Assembly (NCBI GenBank): GCA_016763045.1
Contig: JAESUN010000160.1
Coordinates: 1-16,771, forward strand
Length of the DNA: 16,771 nucleotides
Direction: 5' to 3'
Source: Opitutaceae bacterium
Lineage (GTDB): Bacteria; Verrucomicrobiota; Verrucomicrobiia; Opitutales; Opitutaceae
In this document: in pieces, positions 7,043 to 14,294 of the stretch
Layout of the letters: every line of letters starts with the position of its first letter
Numbering within the stretch: position 1 is the stretch's first letter
Position numbers and translations under genes: made by a program
Notes under the pieces: model-generated
What the model saw: the letters and a program-made list of their open reading frames with translations, nothing else
Told to the model about the DNA's origin: nothing
Databases searched by the model: none

Positions 7043-8623
7043 ATGCCATCGCTTGAAGAAAAACTAAATCAGTCCGACGCCTTTCTCATAGGAGTAGAGC
7101 TTGTCTCTACTCGTGGGACGACCGCCGATGTAAGCTCTGTCAAAGCGATAAAGTTTGGGAGTGATCTAGCACAAAGCGACAGAATCGACTGGGTTTCGAT
7201 CACCGATAACGCTGGTGGAAACCCAATGCTCGCTCCCGCCGCCCTAGGTAAGCCCATTATGGATGCGGGAAAAGAAGTGATCATCCACCTCTCCTGCAAA
7301 GATTTTAACCGCAACAGCATTGAGAGCCAAGCTTGGCAACTGGCCAGCGAAGGATTCAAGAATATCCTTACCCTCACCGGAGACTTTCCGGAAGATGGCA
7401 TCAACGGGATGGCAAAGCCTGTTTTCGACACCGATTCCGTCGGGCTACTCACCATGCTGGAAAGCATGAACAAAGGACTCACCATCTCCAGAGGAGGTTC
7501 CCGTAAAACGATCCAACTCGGAGGCACCGACTTTTATCCTGGTGCGGTTGTCACCAATTTCAAACTACACGAAAACGAAGTCATTCCCCAATACCTTAAA
7601 TTGGAGAAGAAGATCGAATGTGGTGCCAAGTTCATCATCAATCAGATCGGTTATGATTCACGCAAGAACCACGAACTCATTGCCTACTTCAAACGCAAAA
7701 ACCTCGAACACATTCCCCTCGTCGGAAATGTATATGTCCTAACAGGTACCGTTGCCAAAATTTTTCGATCACAGAGAATTCCCGGTATTGTCGTTTCGGA
7801 TGAACTCCTGGAGCTCAGCCTGGAAAAAGCAGCAGCTCCCGATAAAGGAAAATCCTTCTTCTACGAACTAGCGGCCAAACAGATCGCAATCTACAAAGGA
7901 CTCGGCTACAAAGCGGCTTACCTCGGCGGCGTCCATACTCTCAAAGGGATCGAGCGCATCTTGGACATCTACGACTCTTTTGGAGAAAATGATTGGAAAG
8001 AATTTGCAAAAGAAATTCTTTTTTCCAGGCCGGGAGAGTTTTTTCTTCTCGACGAAGACCCTGAGACAAAACTGGCAAACCCAGATAAGTTGAATCCTGT
8101 CTATGAAGCGTCTTTGGTAGATCCAGAAGCAACTTCAAACGTCAACTTCAGTTTCCGCCTCTCCCGATTTATCCATGATCTCATGTTTGACCAAGGGAAA
8201 GGCTTAGCCAAAATCGGCGCTAAACTCTGCAAAAATTCAGCGGATCCATCCCAGGGGCCCAAACTCCTTCGCACTTTCGAACATATTAGCAAAAGCCTCA
8301 TGTTTGAATGCAAAGATTGCGGGGATTGTTCTCTCCCTGAAACAGCTTTTCTCTGCCCCGAGTCCCAGTGTGCCAAAAACCAGCGAAACGGACCCTGCGG
8401 AGGAACGAGAGACGGTAAATGCGAAGTACATGATTTTGAATGTATCTGGGGCAAAGCCTATGACCGCATGAAATACCTTGGTAAGGACTCCGAACTACTG
8501 GCTCATTCACCCGTCATACAAGACCAACGGTTAAGAGGCACTTCCAGCTGGGCCAATAGCTGGCTGGGCAAAGACCATATCGCTAAACGTCTAAACAAAA
8601 AATCTGAATCTTCAACCGGCTAA
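7043..8623 (+). CDS. metF: Methylenetetrahydrofolate reductase, MetF fused to a MetV-like cysteine-rich C-terminal domain
   Basis: The 526-residue protein has two parts. Residues ~1-300 form the MetF flavin TIM barrel (FLIGVELVSTRGT near the start, the WVSITDNAGG and NILTLTGDFPEDG blocks, and the GAKFIINQIGYD strand). This half interconverts methylene- and methyl-H4folate. The C-terminal ~110 residues match the MetV/MTHFR_C domain with eight conserved-looking cysteines: C423, C426, C429, C438, C443, C452, C460 and C467, around GPCGG. In acetogens MetV is a separate subunit that helps electron transfer to or from MetF; here it is fused. In this operon the enzyme likely runs oxidatively, taking methyl-H4F from MT2 to methylene-H4F. 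It is 64 bases after the corrinoid gene. A biosynthetic role supplying methionine synthase cannot be excluded. Confidence 0.95.
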   Translation: MPSLEEKLNQSDAFLIGVELVSTRGTTADVSSVKAIKFGSDLAQSDRIDWVSITDNAGGNPMLAPAALGKPIMDAGKEVIIHLSCKDFNRNSIESQAWQLASEGFKNILTLTGDFPEDGINGMAKPVFDTDSVGLLTMLESMNKGLTISRGGSRKTIQLGGTDFYPGAVVTNFKLHENEVIPQYLKLEKKIECGAKFIINQIGYDSRKNHELIAYFKRKNLEHIPLVGNVYVLTGTVAKIFRSQRIPGIVVSDELLELSLEKAAAPDKGKSFFYELAAKQIAIYKGLGYKAAYLGGVHTLKGIERILDIYDSFGENDWKEFAKEILFSRPGEFFLLDEDPETKLANPDKLNPVYEASLVDPEATSNVNFSFRLSRFIHDLMFDQGKGLAKIGAKLCKNSADPSQGPKLLRTFEHISKSLMFECKDCGDCSLPETAFLCPESQCAKNQRNGPCGGTRDGKCEVHDFECIWGKAYDRMKYLGKDSELLAHSPVIQDQRLRGTSSWANSWLGKDHIAKRLNKKSESSTG

Positions 8624-8649
8624 ATTCATCCGGCGTCTTACTTATTCCT

Positions 8650-8668
8650 TTACATATAAACATATGTA
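8650..8668. promoter_or_regulatory. Inverted repeat in the gap before the MT2 gene
   Basis: TACATAT (8651-8657), AAAC, ATATGTA (8662-8668) is a perfect seven-base inverted repeat. It includes TTACATAT, a near copy of the TTACATAA repeats upstream of the operon. The surrounding 94-base gap is the longest inside the cluster. It could hold a second operator or promoter for the MT2-to-109-residue half of the cluster. I could not fit a convincing -35/-10 pair. Confidence 0.4.
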
Positions 8669-8717
8669 TTAATGTTGATATGTATGAATCCCTGAAAAAG
8701 TCCTTCCACAAAAATTT

Positions 8718-9653
8718 ATGAACGAAAAAAAGATCAAAGTTATTGGAGATCTCATCAACAACGCTTATGGCCGCGCACGCAAAGCCTGGACCACCCGAAA
8801 CCTTGAGGGCTATCAGAAACTAGCTAAATCTCAGGAAGAAGATGGTGCGATCGCTCTTGATGTAAATATTGACGGCACTCAGGTTGTCTCCGTTAAGCAG
8901 GAAGAAATGCTAGAGTTCCTGCCAGAGCTCATCCCTGCCCTCCAAGAAGCCACCTCAGTGCCTCTCTGCTTTGATAATCCTTCGGTCAAGTATCACCGCA
9001 TGGCTCTCAAGCACCATGATCAATCAAAATCAAACGGGAAGCCCATCATCAACTCCATTGCTGCCTCTCGTGAAAATCTTGATGAGATCCTTGAGCTGAT
9101 AAAAGAATATGATACCAGAGTCATCGTGATGGCTTCAGAGCATTTCCTCGAGGACGGAGGAAGTGCGCAATGTATGAATCCAAATGATTCCCATGCCGCT
9201 ACAAAACATTTTGTCGAACTCCTGACAACAAAAGCAGGACGAACAATAGACGATATCATTGTTGATACCGGTCTGGCGCCAATTGGAGCCGACACATACT
9301 GTCTCGTTAACATTGGATTAGATGCGATCAAACTAATCAACGAGGACCCTGACCTTCAGGGAATTCATTTCTCTGTCGGCCTCACCAATTTTGCTTGGGG
9401 TTCACCCAAGGCAATTCGCCATCAAATGGAACGGGCCTATCTGAGAATAGCGTCAGAGGTCGGGCTGGATTATGCATTGGCAAACCCAGAAAAAGATCCT
9501 CAACCATCAGACCCTTCCGACCCTCTCGTCGATCAGCTCCGCAACGTCCTTAAAATAGGTCGTCAACAAGAAGGAGAATCCCGCGAAGATGCTGGATTTC
9601 GTCAGGCTGAAGCAGTCCTTGAAATCTGCTTGGAGCATATAGATAGGGATTAA
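8718..9653 (+). CDS. Methyl-H4folate:corrinoid protein methyltransferase (MT2, pterin-binding domain)
   Basis: The 311-residue protein is a pterin-binding TIM barrel like AcsE, MtrH, MT2 of O-demethylases and the MetH folate domain. Family signatures are visible: VIGDLINNAYGRARKAW (8-24; the 'iGE.iN..r' start), GAIALDVNID (43-52), KPIINSIAA (108-116), DTGLAPIGAD and the FSVGLTNFAWGSP block near residue 235. It should move the methyl group between the corrinoid protein and tetrahydrofolate. MT1, corrinoid carrier, MT2 and activator together make the full four-part methyl-transfer set. Its stop is three bases before the amidohydrolase start. No Shine-Dalgarno is seen. Residues after ~285 (glutamine- and acid-rich, DAGFRQAEAVLEICLE) form a helical tail. 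Confidence 0.93.
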   Translation: MNEKKIKVIGDLINNAYGRARKAWTTRNLEGYQKLAKSQEEDGAIALDVNIDGTQVVSVKQEEMLEFLPELIPALQEATSVPLCFDNPSVKYHRMALKHHDQSKSNGKPIINSIAASRENLDEILELIKEYDTRVIVMASEHFLEDGGSAQCMNPNDSHAATKHFVELLTTKAGRTIDDIIVDTGLAPIGADTYCLVNIGLDAIKLINEDPDLQGIHFSVGLTNFAWGSPKAIRHQMERAYLRIASEVGLDYALANPEKDPQPSDPSDPLVDQLRNVLKIGRQQEGESREDAGFRQAEAVLEICLEHIDRD

Positions 9654-9656
9654 TAC

Positions 9657-10940
9657 GTGCTTTCATCCAAACATTTTGCTGCGCTTTCCTCTGTAACAGA
9701 GGAAGGCAATGTTTGGCTACAAATCGCTGAATTAATCGACGGGCAGAGCACTGTATCCCTCCAGAATGCTCACCTCGTTTATTCACAATCCGAAATTCTC
9801 TACGTTGGGAATGAAGATTCACCTCCACCTAAGGACATTGTCCCGGGAAAAACAAACCCGGATCTCATTCTGACAGAATACACTGTCTTGCCAGGACTCA
9901 TCGAGGCCCATGCCCACTTATTCCTCGAAGGAAGCGAGCTCGATTTCGATAAACGAAAAACTTACTTAGCACTCCCTCAAGACCAACTTCTAAGCAAAGC
10001 CAGAGAACGACTTTCCAACCTCCTCCACCTCGGCATAACAGCCATCCGTGATGCAGGCGACAGGAACAACGTGGGATTGACCCTAAGTTCTGAATACCAA
10101 AAAGGAAACCAAAACGACATGCCCTACATAGACAGTCCCGGTGCAGCCATCCACCACCAAGGTCGCTATGGAAGTTTTATGGGCGACCCCTTGGAAGCGT
10201 TTCAAAACGCAGAAGCCTGTGTGAAATCCCGTATCACCGATGGGGCTGACCGGATAAAAATCATTGCGACCGGCATCATCAATTTTAAAAAAGGTCGGGT
10301 AACGTCAAAACCCCAGATGTCTGCCGAAGAAGTGACTGCACTGGTTCAATCCTCCAGGAAACACAACCGCCAGACGTTTGCCCATGCTTCGGGTAGCGAG
10401 GGCATCGAAAACGTTATTAAGGGAAAGGTTGACTCGATCGAACATGGTTTTTTCATCACCGACGAACAGCTCCTCAAACTGCGCGACAACAATATCGCAT
10501 GGATCCCAACTCTGACCCCGATTCAAAAACAAATCGAGCATGCGAAACAATTAGGATGGAATGACCAAACGGTCGATCACCTCAAGCGCATCATCGACAC
10601 CCATCAAAAAACTCTCCTCAAAGCCGCCGACCACGGAGTAACCATCATAGCAGGAAGCGATGCCGGATCGTGTGGAGTTCCCCATGGATCCGGATTACTG
10701 GATGAACTGGAGCTGATGGAAGACGCCGGACTTTCCAGTATCCACGTGGTGAATTCAGCTACAGGGACAAGCGCAAGCAGATTGAAATACCGCGATGAAA
10801 TTGGATCTCTTAAAAAAGGATCGAAAGCCCGCTTTATCCTCACAGAGCATTCACCTGTCCAGACTGTCAAAAATCTTCAAAAAGAGAAAATCGTTGTTTT
10901 CGACGGCGCTCTCTTTCACTCCCATTCACATTTTTCTTAA
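9657..10940 (+). CDS. Metal-dependent amidohydrolase (imidazolonepropionase/prolidase-like subgroup)
   Basis: A 427-residue cytoplasmic amidohydrolase with no signal peptide. Binuclear metal-site residues are recognisable: H85-A-H87 after the VLPGLIEAH strand, K201 in RIKIIATG (likely carboxylated), H243 in FAHASG, H263 in SIEHGFF and D335 in AGSDAG. The small beta-sandwich is formed by the two ends. This pattern fits the Xaa-Pro/imidazolonepropionase-like branch, which hydrolyses amide bonds in small molecules or dipeptides. It starts with GTG three bases after the MT2 stop, so it is almost certainly co-transcribed. Its place among the methyl-transfer genes suggests it releases the methylated substrate from a conjugate, or processes the demethylated product. 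The substrate is unknown. Confidence 0.9.
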   Translation: MLSSKHFAALSSVTEEGNVWLQIAELIDGQSTVSLQNAHLVYSQSEILYVGNEDSPPPKDIVPGKTNPDLILTEYTVLPGLIEAHAHLFLEGSELDFDKRKTYLALPQDQLLSKARERLSNLLHLGITAIRDAGDRNNVGLTLSSEYQKGNQNDMPYIDSPGAAIHHQGRYGSFMGDPLEAFQNAEACVKSRITDGADRIKIIATGIINFKKGRVTSKPQMSAEEVTALVQSSRKHNRQTFAHASGSEGIENVIKGKVDSIEHGFFITDEQLLKLRDNNIAWIPTLTPIQKQIEHAKQLGWNDQTVDHLKRIIDTHQKTLLKAADHGVTIIAGSDAGSCGVPHGSGLLDELELMEDAGLSSIHVVNSATGTSASRLKYRDEIGSLKKGSKARFILTEHSPVQTVKNLQKEKIVVFDGALFHSHSHFS

Positions 10941-10961
10941 GCCTCAAGAACCAACTGCACG

Positions 10962-12611
10962 ATGCCTGTTCGTCTCCTGATCAATTCCAAAGAAGCCACC
11001 AATCCCAAAAAGGGAACTAATATCTTCGAAGCCGCTGAAGAGATAGATATCCGTGTCCCCTCTTCCTGTCGTAAACAAGGAAAATGCAGGGAATGCCTCG
11101 TCGAGGTCATTCAGGGAGAAGATCTCCTCTCACCTCGTACATTCGAAGAAGAACACCTCAAGGGCTCCTTCCGACTCTCCTGCCGTGCCCATATCGCAGG
11201 TGAAAGCGGAATCGTCCGCTGCCACACAATGCGTAGCGGAACAATGCAGATGGAAGACAGCGCGATTGATCTCCCGGGCAATATAAACGGGAAAAGACTC
11301 CTGGTCCCTGCCGTCACCCGAGACGGTGATCGCATTCTATTGGATGGAGACGAAATAGCTGTCTCCAGCGAGCCCATCCACGGCATTGCGATGGACCTGG
11401 GAACAACCACGATTGTTGTTCGCCTGCTCAACCTGGAGACAGGAGAACTGATTGCGACCTCCTCCTTTGAAAACCCTCAACGTTTTGGAGGCTCCGATGT
11501 CATGTCCCGTATTCAATACGATACGGATCATCCAGACAAACTTCTGCAAAAGACTCTTCTGGGTTACCTGACGCGAGCGATCAAAGATCTACCGGTCGAT
11601 CCCAAAACAATCTACGAACTGGTTGTCGCAGGAAACTTAACCATGCGTGACATCTTTTTCGGATTGAACGTCTATTCCATAGGTCAAAAGCCCTACCGCT
11701 CCCAAACGGAACTCGACGTCGAAGAAGGTAAAGAGACATCCACCAGCTATCACTTAAAAGCTAAAGAACTAAGGATTCCTATTCATCCTAAAGCCAGGAT
11801 CTATGGGACACCCTTAATCAGTGGCCATGTCGGTGCGGATGCCTCTGTCAATATGCTGGCTATTGATCTCGCTAACGAGGAGAAAACCATCGTCCTCATG
11901 GATATCGGCACCAACACAGAGATTATCATTGGAAACAAAGATAAGATCATGGCAGCCTCTTGCCCAGCAGGCCCCGCCTTCGAGGGTGGAGCGATCACCT
12001 GCGGAATGCCCGGGCTCGATGGAGCTATCGATACCGTTTCGATCGATCCCTCCACCGGCAAAGCCGACTTCCACGTGATCGGAGATCGCAGAGCACAAGG
12101 TATCTGTGGCTCAGGATTAATAGACATTCTCAGCGAACTCAGAAAAACAGAACTCATCAATGAGCTGGGTCGTTTCGAAGAAATCAAAAACCCCTACGAC
12201 ATAGATAAAGAGAACGGAATTTCTTTCTCCGAAAGCGACATCAATGAACTGGCACAGGCGAAAGGTGCAAACGTAGCCGGCTTACAAATCGTATTCAAAA
12301 ACTACGGACTCTCCCTTGAAGATATTGATGTTTCCTATTTGGCCGGAGGCTTTGGACGTTACATAAACATCGATGCAGCCAAACAGATTGGATTGATACC
12401 AAATCTTCCAACCGAAAAAATCCTTCAGGTAGGCAACGCCGCCATTGAAGGTGCTACCATTGCCCTTCTTTCCATTAGCCGAAGAAAACATTTGGAAGAA
12501 ATGGTCAAAAACATCGAACACATAGAACTCGAAACAGATCCCGATTTCTTCGATTATTTCGTCGACGGCTGCCAATTCCTCCCTTTCGACAGCACTGAAT
12601 TCTCCTCCTGA
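10962..12611 (+). CDS. RACo-type ATP-dependent reductive activator of corrinoid protein (ferredoxin + ASKHA domain)
   Basis: The 549-residue protein reduces accidentally formed Co(II) back to Co(I), coupled to ATP hydrolysis. Residues 1-92 form a plant-type [2Fe-2S] ferredoxin domain with C36-x5-C42-x2-C45 and C74. A linker follows, then the DUF4445/ASKHA ATPase: DLGTTT (145-150), a VVAGNLTMRDIFFGL block, MDIGTNTE (313-320), GICGSG (380-385) and YLAGGFG (459-465). The architecture matches RACo of the CO dehydrogenase pathway and the activating enzymes of O-demethylase systems. It differs from RamA, which carries C-terminal [4Fe-4S] clusters. It follows the amidohydrolase by 21 bases and precedes the MetH-activation-like gene by one base. 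Its natural target is the corrinoid protein encoded at 6337-6978. Confidence 0.95.
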   Translation: MPVRLLINSKEATNPKKGTNIFEAAEEIDIRVPSSCRKQGKCRECLVEVIQGEDLLSPRTFEEEHLKGSFRLSCRAHIAGESGIVRCHTMRSGTMQMEDSAIDLPGNINGKRLLVPAVTRDGDRILLDGDEIAVSSEPIHGIAMDLGTTTIVVRLLNLETGELIATSSFENPQRFGGSDVMSRIQYDTDHPDKLLQKTLLGYLTRAIKDLPVDPKTIYELVVAGNLTMRDIFFGLNVYSIGQKPYRSQTELDVEEGKETSTSYHLKAKELRIPIHPKARIYGTPLISGHVGADASVNMLAIDLANEEKTIVLMDIGTNTEIIIGNKDKIMAASCPAGPAFEGGAITCGMPGLDGAIDTVSIDPSTGKADFHVIGDRRAQGICGSGLIDILSELRKTELINELGRFEEIKNPYDIDKENGISFSESDINELAQAKGANVAGLQIVFKNYGLSLEDIDVSYLAGGFGRYINIDAAKQIGLIPNLPTEKILQVGNAAIEGATIALLSISRRKHLEEMVKNIEHIELETDPDFFDYFVDGCQFLPFDSTEFSS

Positions 12612-12612
12612 A

Positions 12613-13344
12613 ATGAACCTCCCTCAGGGCAAAACAATACCGATCGTCCGCGACGAAGAGTTTAAGCGACTCCTCGGGCTCCCGCCGGACTTCGAACTAA
12701 CTGAAGAGATGGCAAGTCTCTCTCAGTGGGCTCGCGATTGGTATGCTGAAAACGGACAACCCTGGACCTACTCTCAAGAAGCGGAGAACTTTGAAATCAA
12801 AGAGGACCATCTCATCATTGATTCCGCCCTTTTAGATACGAAGGAATTCCGCAAACGGCTCATCAGTGGACGAGCACACAGTGTCGTCCTCATCGCCGCA
12901 GGTGCAGGCCCGGAAGCAGAAGAAGAAGCCAGAACCCAGTGGGAAAACGAATTCCCCGATAAGTATTTTTTCATGGAAGCCTATGCCTCCGCGGTCGTTG
13001 AAGCCTTGATCACTGAAGCAAGCGGACGACTCTGTGCCTGGGCAGATGCAAAAGGAATGGCCGCGCTCCCACACTATAGCCCCGGCTATCAGGGATGGGA
13101 ATTAAAAGATCAGAAAGTTATTTACGAACTCATCACGGAGAAAGACCCCTCTATTGCTCAAAAAATAGAGCTACTTTCTTCAGGCATGTTGAAACCTAAA
13201 AAATCTCAGCTCGCTGTTTTTGGACTGACGCGTGACCTTACTCGTGCCAAAAACCTCGAAGAGCTGGTTCCGTGTACCTATTGTGCACTACTTAAATGCC
13301 AGTTTCGACGTGGCAAATACAGAACCATTGCCCAGGCATCATAA
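12613..13344 (+). CDS. Stand-alone protein related to the MetH cobalamin reactivation domain
   Basis: The 243-residue protein aligns by eye with free-standing vitamin B12-dependent methionine synthase activation-domain proteins. These carry R-x-S-P-G-Y and end in a Cys-x2-Cys-x4-Cys tail. Here the blocks are AHSVVLIAAGAGPEAEEEA (88-106), a helix YASAVVEALITEASGRLC (124-141), H154-Y-S-P-G-Y159-Q-G-W, KPKKSQLAVFGL (194-205) and C221-x2-C224-x4-C229. In MetH the domain binds S-adenosylmethionine for reductive methylation of Co(II). The Arg before SPGY that contacts SAM in MetH is His154 here, so SAM use is doubtful. The gene starts one base after the RACo-type activator and abuts the next gene. 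It probably assists corrinoid maintenance or binds the carrier. Exact role unknown. Confidence 0.7.
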   Translation: MNLPQGKTIPIVRDEEFKRLLGLPPDFELTEEMASLSQWARDWYAENGQPWTYSQEAENFEIKEDHLIIDSALLDTKEFRKRLISGRAHSVVLIAAGAGPEAEEEARTQWENEFPDKYFFMEAYASAVVEALITEASGRLCAWADAKGMAALPHYSPGYQGWELKDQKVIYELITEKDPSIAQKIELLSSGMLKPKKSQLAVFGLTRDLTRAKNLEELVPCTYCALLKCQFRRGKYRTIAQAS

Positions 13345-13842
13345 ATGAATCCAGAACAAGAAGCATCTAGCGGAGAGAATCCATTGAACAGCGAAGTCAC
13401 CTATGACTACGGCAACAAAGCCCTCAAGCGCTGGCACAAAGAAAGGCTAACCATCTCCCACCATGAGAACGGAACCATTAAGGCTCTCTTCCAACTAATT
13501 GGAAGCACTTGTAGCAACATGGGCATGCCCCTTTCCTTCGACTACACTGTCGCCCTGTCCGGCCCATCAGAACAATATACCATAACCGAGATGCAATGCC
13601 TGCCCACCGAAGGGCATCATGGCCATAAATCGATGTGCAGCTACCTCGATAATCCAGGAAGAATCCTCGGTGCATTAGAAAACGAAAAACCACTGCTTGG
13701 GAAAACGCTTGATCAAGCTATCGACTGGGATGCGAGGATCTCACCAGCTGGATGCGTTTGCACCCAAGGAAGTCGCAATCATAAATGGAATATTGTTTTG
13801 CAAACCCTCCACTTTGCTCTCTCACACTTAAAACACACTTAA
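13345..13842 (+). CDS. Unknown 165-residue cysteine/histidine-containing protein of the methyl-transfer operon
   Basis: I do not recognise a family. The ATG follows the previous stop with no gap, and no ribosome site of its own is seen, so translation is probably coupled. The protein has no signal peptide or membrane helix. Five cysteines stand in motif-like settings: C56 (GSTCSNMGMPLSF), C85 (TEMQC), C98 (after G-H91-H92-G-H94-K) and C137-V-C139 (SPAGCVCTQGSRNHKW). The GHHGH and C-x-C groups could bind a metal or Fe-S cluster; this is a guess from composition. The sequence is moderately hydrophilic with mixed alpha/beta appearance and ends in a helix (VLQTLHFALSHL). Position behind two corrinoid-activation genes suggests an accessory of corrinoid repair, electron delivery or substrate handling. 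Confidence 0.75.
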   Translation: MNPEQEASSGENPLNSEVTYDYGNKALKRWHKERLTISHHENGTIKALFQLIGSTCSNMGMPLSFDYTVALSGPSEQYTITEMQCLPTEGHHGHKSMCSYLDNPGRILGALENEKPLLGKTLDQAIDWDARISPAGCVCTQGSRNHKWNIVLQTLHFALSHLKHT

Positions 13843-13854
13843 CCGAATAGACCT

Positions 13855-14184
13855 ATGCAAATCAAACTCTGTGACGTAAACCCAAATGCAGAAGAAATGC
13901 TTTCTGCCGAAAAAAACGACCGATCCGGTATCGGCGTTCACTATGTGGATGCTTATATCAAGCCCATGAAGACCACTCTGGAAGACGGAACGAGAGTCAC
14001 CTGCAAACGCAGAGGATTAAAAGTTACGCTCTCCGTCGGAGATAAAAAAGGTATCGGACTCATGCGTCGTCTCGATGTCAGCGAAGACCCCATCGTCATG
14101 CTTCAAGCAGCCCTTCAAGAAGCGGCAACAGCAGCGGGTATCACACTTTCCGTCAATGACGGAGCCATCTTTATCGAATCCTAA
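13855..14184 (+). CDS. Unknown 109-residue protein closing the methyl-transfer operon
   Basis: Not recognised. It starts 12 bases after the 165-residue protein and is the last plus-strand gene before the convergent slyD. Predicted features are a small alpha/beta fold: MQIKLCDVNPN, a Gly-rich stretch (RSGIGVHYVDAYIKP), three to four strands with basic residues (RVTCKRRGLKVTLSVGDKKG), then an amphipathic helix (PIVMLQAALQEAATAAGI) and a final strand. There is no signal peptide, membrane segment or clear catalytic motif. C6 and C50 are its only cysteines. It could be a small partner or chaperone of the corrinoid system. The regular operon spacing and normal composition support a real gene. Confidence 0.75.
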   Translation: MQIKLCDVNPNAEEMLSAEKNDRSGIGVHYVDAYIKPMKTTLEDGTRVTCKRRGLKVTLSVGDKKGIGLMRRLDVSEDPIVMLQAALQEAATAAGITLSVNDGAIFIES

Positions 14185-14228
14185 GGGGATTCGTCTGAGA
14201 TCGCTTTTCTCTAGGAGAGCATCTAGAC

Positions 14229-14257
14229 AAAAAAATGCTCCCCTTAAAAAGGGAGCA
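14229..14257 (-). terminator. Intrinsic terminator of slyD
   Basis: TGCTCCC (14236-14242) and GGGAGCA (14251-14257) form a seven-pair GC-rich stem with an eight-base loop. On the minus strand it is followed by A-free T7 (A7 on plus at 14229-14235), a good rho-independent terminator for the SlyD-type gene. On the plus strand an A-rich stretch with no T-run follows, so it should not strongly stop the converging operon. Confidence 0.8.
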
Positions 14258-14294
14258 GATAAAAAGCAGGTAAACTGGAGCTCGCTATAAAGTC

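Noticed and set aside
2261..12611. Acetogenic Wood-Ljungdahl operon
   Set aside because: Fhs, MetF-MetV, MT2 and RACo-like proteins are shared with that pathway, but no CO dehydrogenase or acetyl-CoA synthase genes are present, and an MT1 plus a dedicated carrier point to a substrate demethylation system.
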